Assembly: GCA_037045145.1 (NCBI GenBank)
Contig: JBAOIA010000011.1
Location: 744,001 to 808,000 of the forward strand
DNA: 64,000 bases
Source: Bacteroidia bacterium
Lineage (GTDB): Bacteria > Bacteroidota > Bacteroidia > AKYH767-A > OLB10
Direction of reading: 5' to 3'
The notes under the pieces were generated by a model. It saw nothing but the letters and a program-made list of their open reading frames with translations. It searched no databases and was not told the origin of the DNA. The position numbers were made by a program, and so were the translations under genes. How positions within the stretch are numbered: position 1 is the stretch's first letter; the number at the start of each line of letters is the position of its first letter. Shown in pieces: positions 62,415 through 64,000 of the stretch.

Positions 62415-62448
62415 TTAAATAATTTTCAAAATTATTCTTCTGCTTTAA

Positions 62449-63633
62449 CTATCTTTTCCATTCTACCTTAAAAGGCATTTTTTTTAACTCTTCATCGTGA
62501 TAAGGCCTTAATGCTGGAGCACCGCCACGCCAGACAATCGTCAATTTATTTTCTTCAGTTTCAATAATTACGGTGTGTATTACCGGATTGGCTTCCTTTA
62601 ATTTGCCATTGCGACCGTCAACCCAAATCCGGGGTATGTCATTTGGTAATTCTAATAGAAAAATTCTTTTTTGAGGATGTATATTCACCAACCGGATAGA
62701 TTCGTTACCTGCCAAGTATGGATACTGTAAACCCGGTGGAGCCCCGTTCGCTAACCGCATATTAAGTTTTTCCTCCATAGGTTTTTCACTCAATACATCG
62801 GTATCTGCCCATTTTCTCTGTATTTCAGTCAACTCATTCTTAACTGCTGATCTTACAAATAAAGGTAAAATTCCCCAGTAAGCTATGCGTGGAAACCAAG
62901 CCATATTTACCCAATCGGTGGCTATTGGGACAGGTTGGTTTATCCAGTTTTCAGGCAATCTTACAATTAAATTATCTGGTGTAAGGCGAATGAATGGGTC
63001 TTCTAAATTGGGAAGCTCAAAATTTTCAAAAGCCTCATTATTATTCTCAACAATATAACCTTTGCCACAAGGGTTGCGGGGATAACGATAAATGCTGGAA
63101 TAATCCCAATCTACATCCGGAAAAGCTTTCACATATTCTTTTGGAACCGGGCTTAATTTTTTTTCTGCAACAGAATCAAACCCACCATACGCCATGTCAT
63201 ATCGCAATGGAATTATATCAATAGCTTCGGGCTTTGTAAATAAAATTTTACCCGTTGTGTCCTTGTATGCAAGGCGTTTACCAAATACAGAAATCTCAAA
63301 TTTTTTATGCTCACCCACCTCAACGCTTGCATTCATCTGACCCAATCCATTTATACCCTGCACATTTCCTTTAACAATGACATCAGTATAAGGCTTGTAA
63401 GGATATAGTTCATGATCCGCCATCATCAATTCTCCCTTTGGATGGTAATATTTTGTGTCCAAATCAAAGAAATCATCAGATGCTGATTTTGTACACTTTC
63501 CGTTGCTATCGAAGTAATAAGTTCGTTTCGCTAAAACATTTAAAAAATGTTTTTCAAATATCCCGCTCCCTTTAGTAAAGGAAAGCTGAACCTGATTGAA
63601 CTCTATAGAATTATTACTTAGTGTATCCTGCAT
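62449..63633 (-). CDS. DUF2169 T6SS-associated protein
   Basis: 394 aa. DUF2169 landmarks: LNVLAKRTYYFDSNGKC, IDIIPLRYDMAYGGFDSVAE, YRYPRNPCGKGYIVEN (the GxG turn), PNLEDPFIRL. The last part ends in GGAPALRPYHDEELKKM. Proteins of this family accompany VgrG/PAAR loci and are thought to help load effectors onto the T6SS spike. No signal peptide. It begins 11 bases after the next gene's stop. Confidence 0.75.
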   Translation of the reverse strand: MQDTLSNNSIEFNQVQLSFTKGSGIFEKHFLNVLAKRTYYFDSNGKCTKSASDDFFDLDTKYYHPKGELMMADHELYPYKPYTDVIVKGNVQGINGLGQMNASVEVGEHKKFEISVFGKRLAYKDTTGKILFTKPEAIDIIPLRYDMAYGGFDSVAEKKLSPVPKEYVKAFPDVDWDYSSIYRYPRNPCGKGYIVENNNEAFENFELPNLEDPFIRLTPDNLIVRLPENWINQPVPIATDWVNMAWFPRIAYWGILPLFVRSAVKNELTEIQRKWADTDVLSEKPMEEKLNMRLANGAPPGLQYPYLAGNESIRLVNIHPQKRIFLLELPNDIPRIWVDGRNGKLKEANPVIHTVIIETEENKLTIVWRGGAPALRPYHDEELKKMPFKVEWKR

Positions 63634-63644
63634 GGTGAGCGCGA

Positions 63645-64000
63645 TTAAAGGGAATTTTCAGCAGGCTCCGAAAAATAAAATGAGACAGCTTCTGGTACAT
63701 CCGAGACAACGCGTGGGGCAGCAGCAGCCCAATCTTCAACCGGAGTTTCACCCATAGCAATCCCCGTCAAGCCACTAACAAGATCGCTTCCAACTTCTGA
63801 GCCTATGATGCTTGTTACTGCGGGACTGCTGCTTGTACCAAAATATCTGCCAAGCGCATTAGTAAGTGGCGTAGCTACGTGAATATTAGAGGTTACCGAA
63901 CGCATAAATAATCTCGAAGAGAGTTGGCTTATAGATTGATTAAAGCTTCTGCTAATAGGCAATCCTGAGGCAAAGGGTATGAATTTAAGGAGCGCAAATT
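63645..64000 (-). CDS. Unrecognised protein, 5' end cut by window edge
   Basis: The reading frame is open from the window edge to a TAA/TGA-type stop at 63645; before the TTG at 63962 it still reads FALLKFIPFASG, so the start lies beyond the window. The visible 118 residues include a small-residue stretch (SSPAVTSIIGSEVGSDLVSG) and end EAVSFYFSEPAENSL. Directly upstream of the DUF2169 gene. Possibly the tail of a spike or effector protein, but no family recognised. Confidence 0.6.
   Translation of the reverse strand, partial: FALLKFIPFASGLPISRSFNQSISQLSSRLFMRSVTSNIHVATPLTNALGRYFGTSSSPAVTSIIGSEVGSDLVSGLTGIAMGETPVEDWAAAAPRVVSDVPEAVSFYFSEPAENSL

Overview
The window looks like a chromosomal segment of a Bacteroidota bacterium, probably from the Chitinophagales/Sphingobacteriales/Flavobacteriales breadth. 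The signs are type IX secretion (T9SS) C-terminal sorting domains on many secreted proteins, Bacteroidota promoter boxes of the form TAnnTTTG, A-rich leaders without Shine-Dalgarno sites, DUF4290 next to murA, BshB1 (bacillithiol), a periplasmically extended AtpB, an atp operon without atpD/atpC, and the Bacteroidota-type T6SS proteins TssN and TssO. No rRNA or CRISPR array was seen; there is one tRNA (His). These assignments come from reading the proteins, not from database searches.

Layout. 1-9.2 kb: a tandem, probably co-transcribed array of secreted proteins. Type A genes (about 315 aa, beta-sandwich-like plus T9SS domain) alternate with type B genes (16-17-residue beta-roll head repeats plus C-terminal coiled coil). 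It ends in a 982-aa protein with an endosialidase-type chaperone (S74) domain followed by a T9SS domain. The array starts before the window, and a fragment of a TPR-like gene lies inside it. 9.3-15 kb: housekeeping genes (TlpA-like thioredoxin, murA with Asp at the fosfomycin-target Cys, DUF4290, tRNA-His, a BNR-repeat T9SS protein, bshB1). 15-20.3 kb: ATP synthase operon atpBEFHAG. 20.3-34 kb: glycosyltransferase, gamma-carbonic anhydrase-like protein, lipoprotein hydrolase, acyl-CoA dehydrogenase, aminotransferase, EamA transporter, Maf, GH25 lysozyme, cyclophilin, VWA protein, Tat-exported superoxide dismutase, biotin-carrier protein and DUF456. 34-47.8 kb: aspartate kinase/heme A synthase, a plug-only TonB-receptor-like protein, CNT nucleoside transporter, TIGR01777 epimerase, a large Gly-rich/PKD-like T9SS protein, ispH, a PhnP-like hydrolase and the three-gene proton-translocating transhydrogenase. 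47.8-52.1 kb: a 7TM-SpoIIE phosphatase, a GpgS-type glycosyltransferase fused to a HAD phosphatase, and an outer-membrane protein.

52.2-64 kb is an accessory island. It begins directly after a 59-codon stump of a 2-oxoacid dehydrogenase E1 gene. The plus strand carries tssO-tssN-tssK. A 701-bp insertion-sequence derivative follows, with 20-bp inverted repeats, a 4-bp target duplication and an internally deleted transposase. The rest is on the minus strand: tssE-tssF-tssG surrounded by four predicted cell-wall or protein-degrading enzymes (pesticin/T4-lysozyme-like, BPSL0067/NlpC-P60-like, an HExxH protein, and a peptidoglycan-binding papain-like protease), a DUF2169 protein and unrecognised genes. 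This is the most novel part of the window: a Bacteroidota T6SS cluster (subtype iii) whose baseplate genes are interleaved with a set of candidate effectors, with no recognisable exported immunity proteins beside them. Sheath (tssB/C), Hcp, VgrG, ClpV and the remaining Tss genes must lie to the right of the window or elsewhere.
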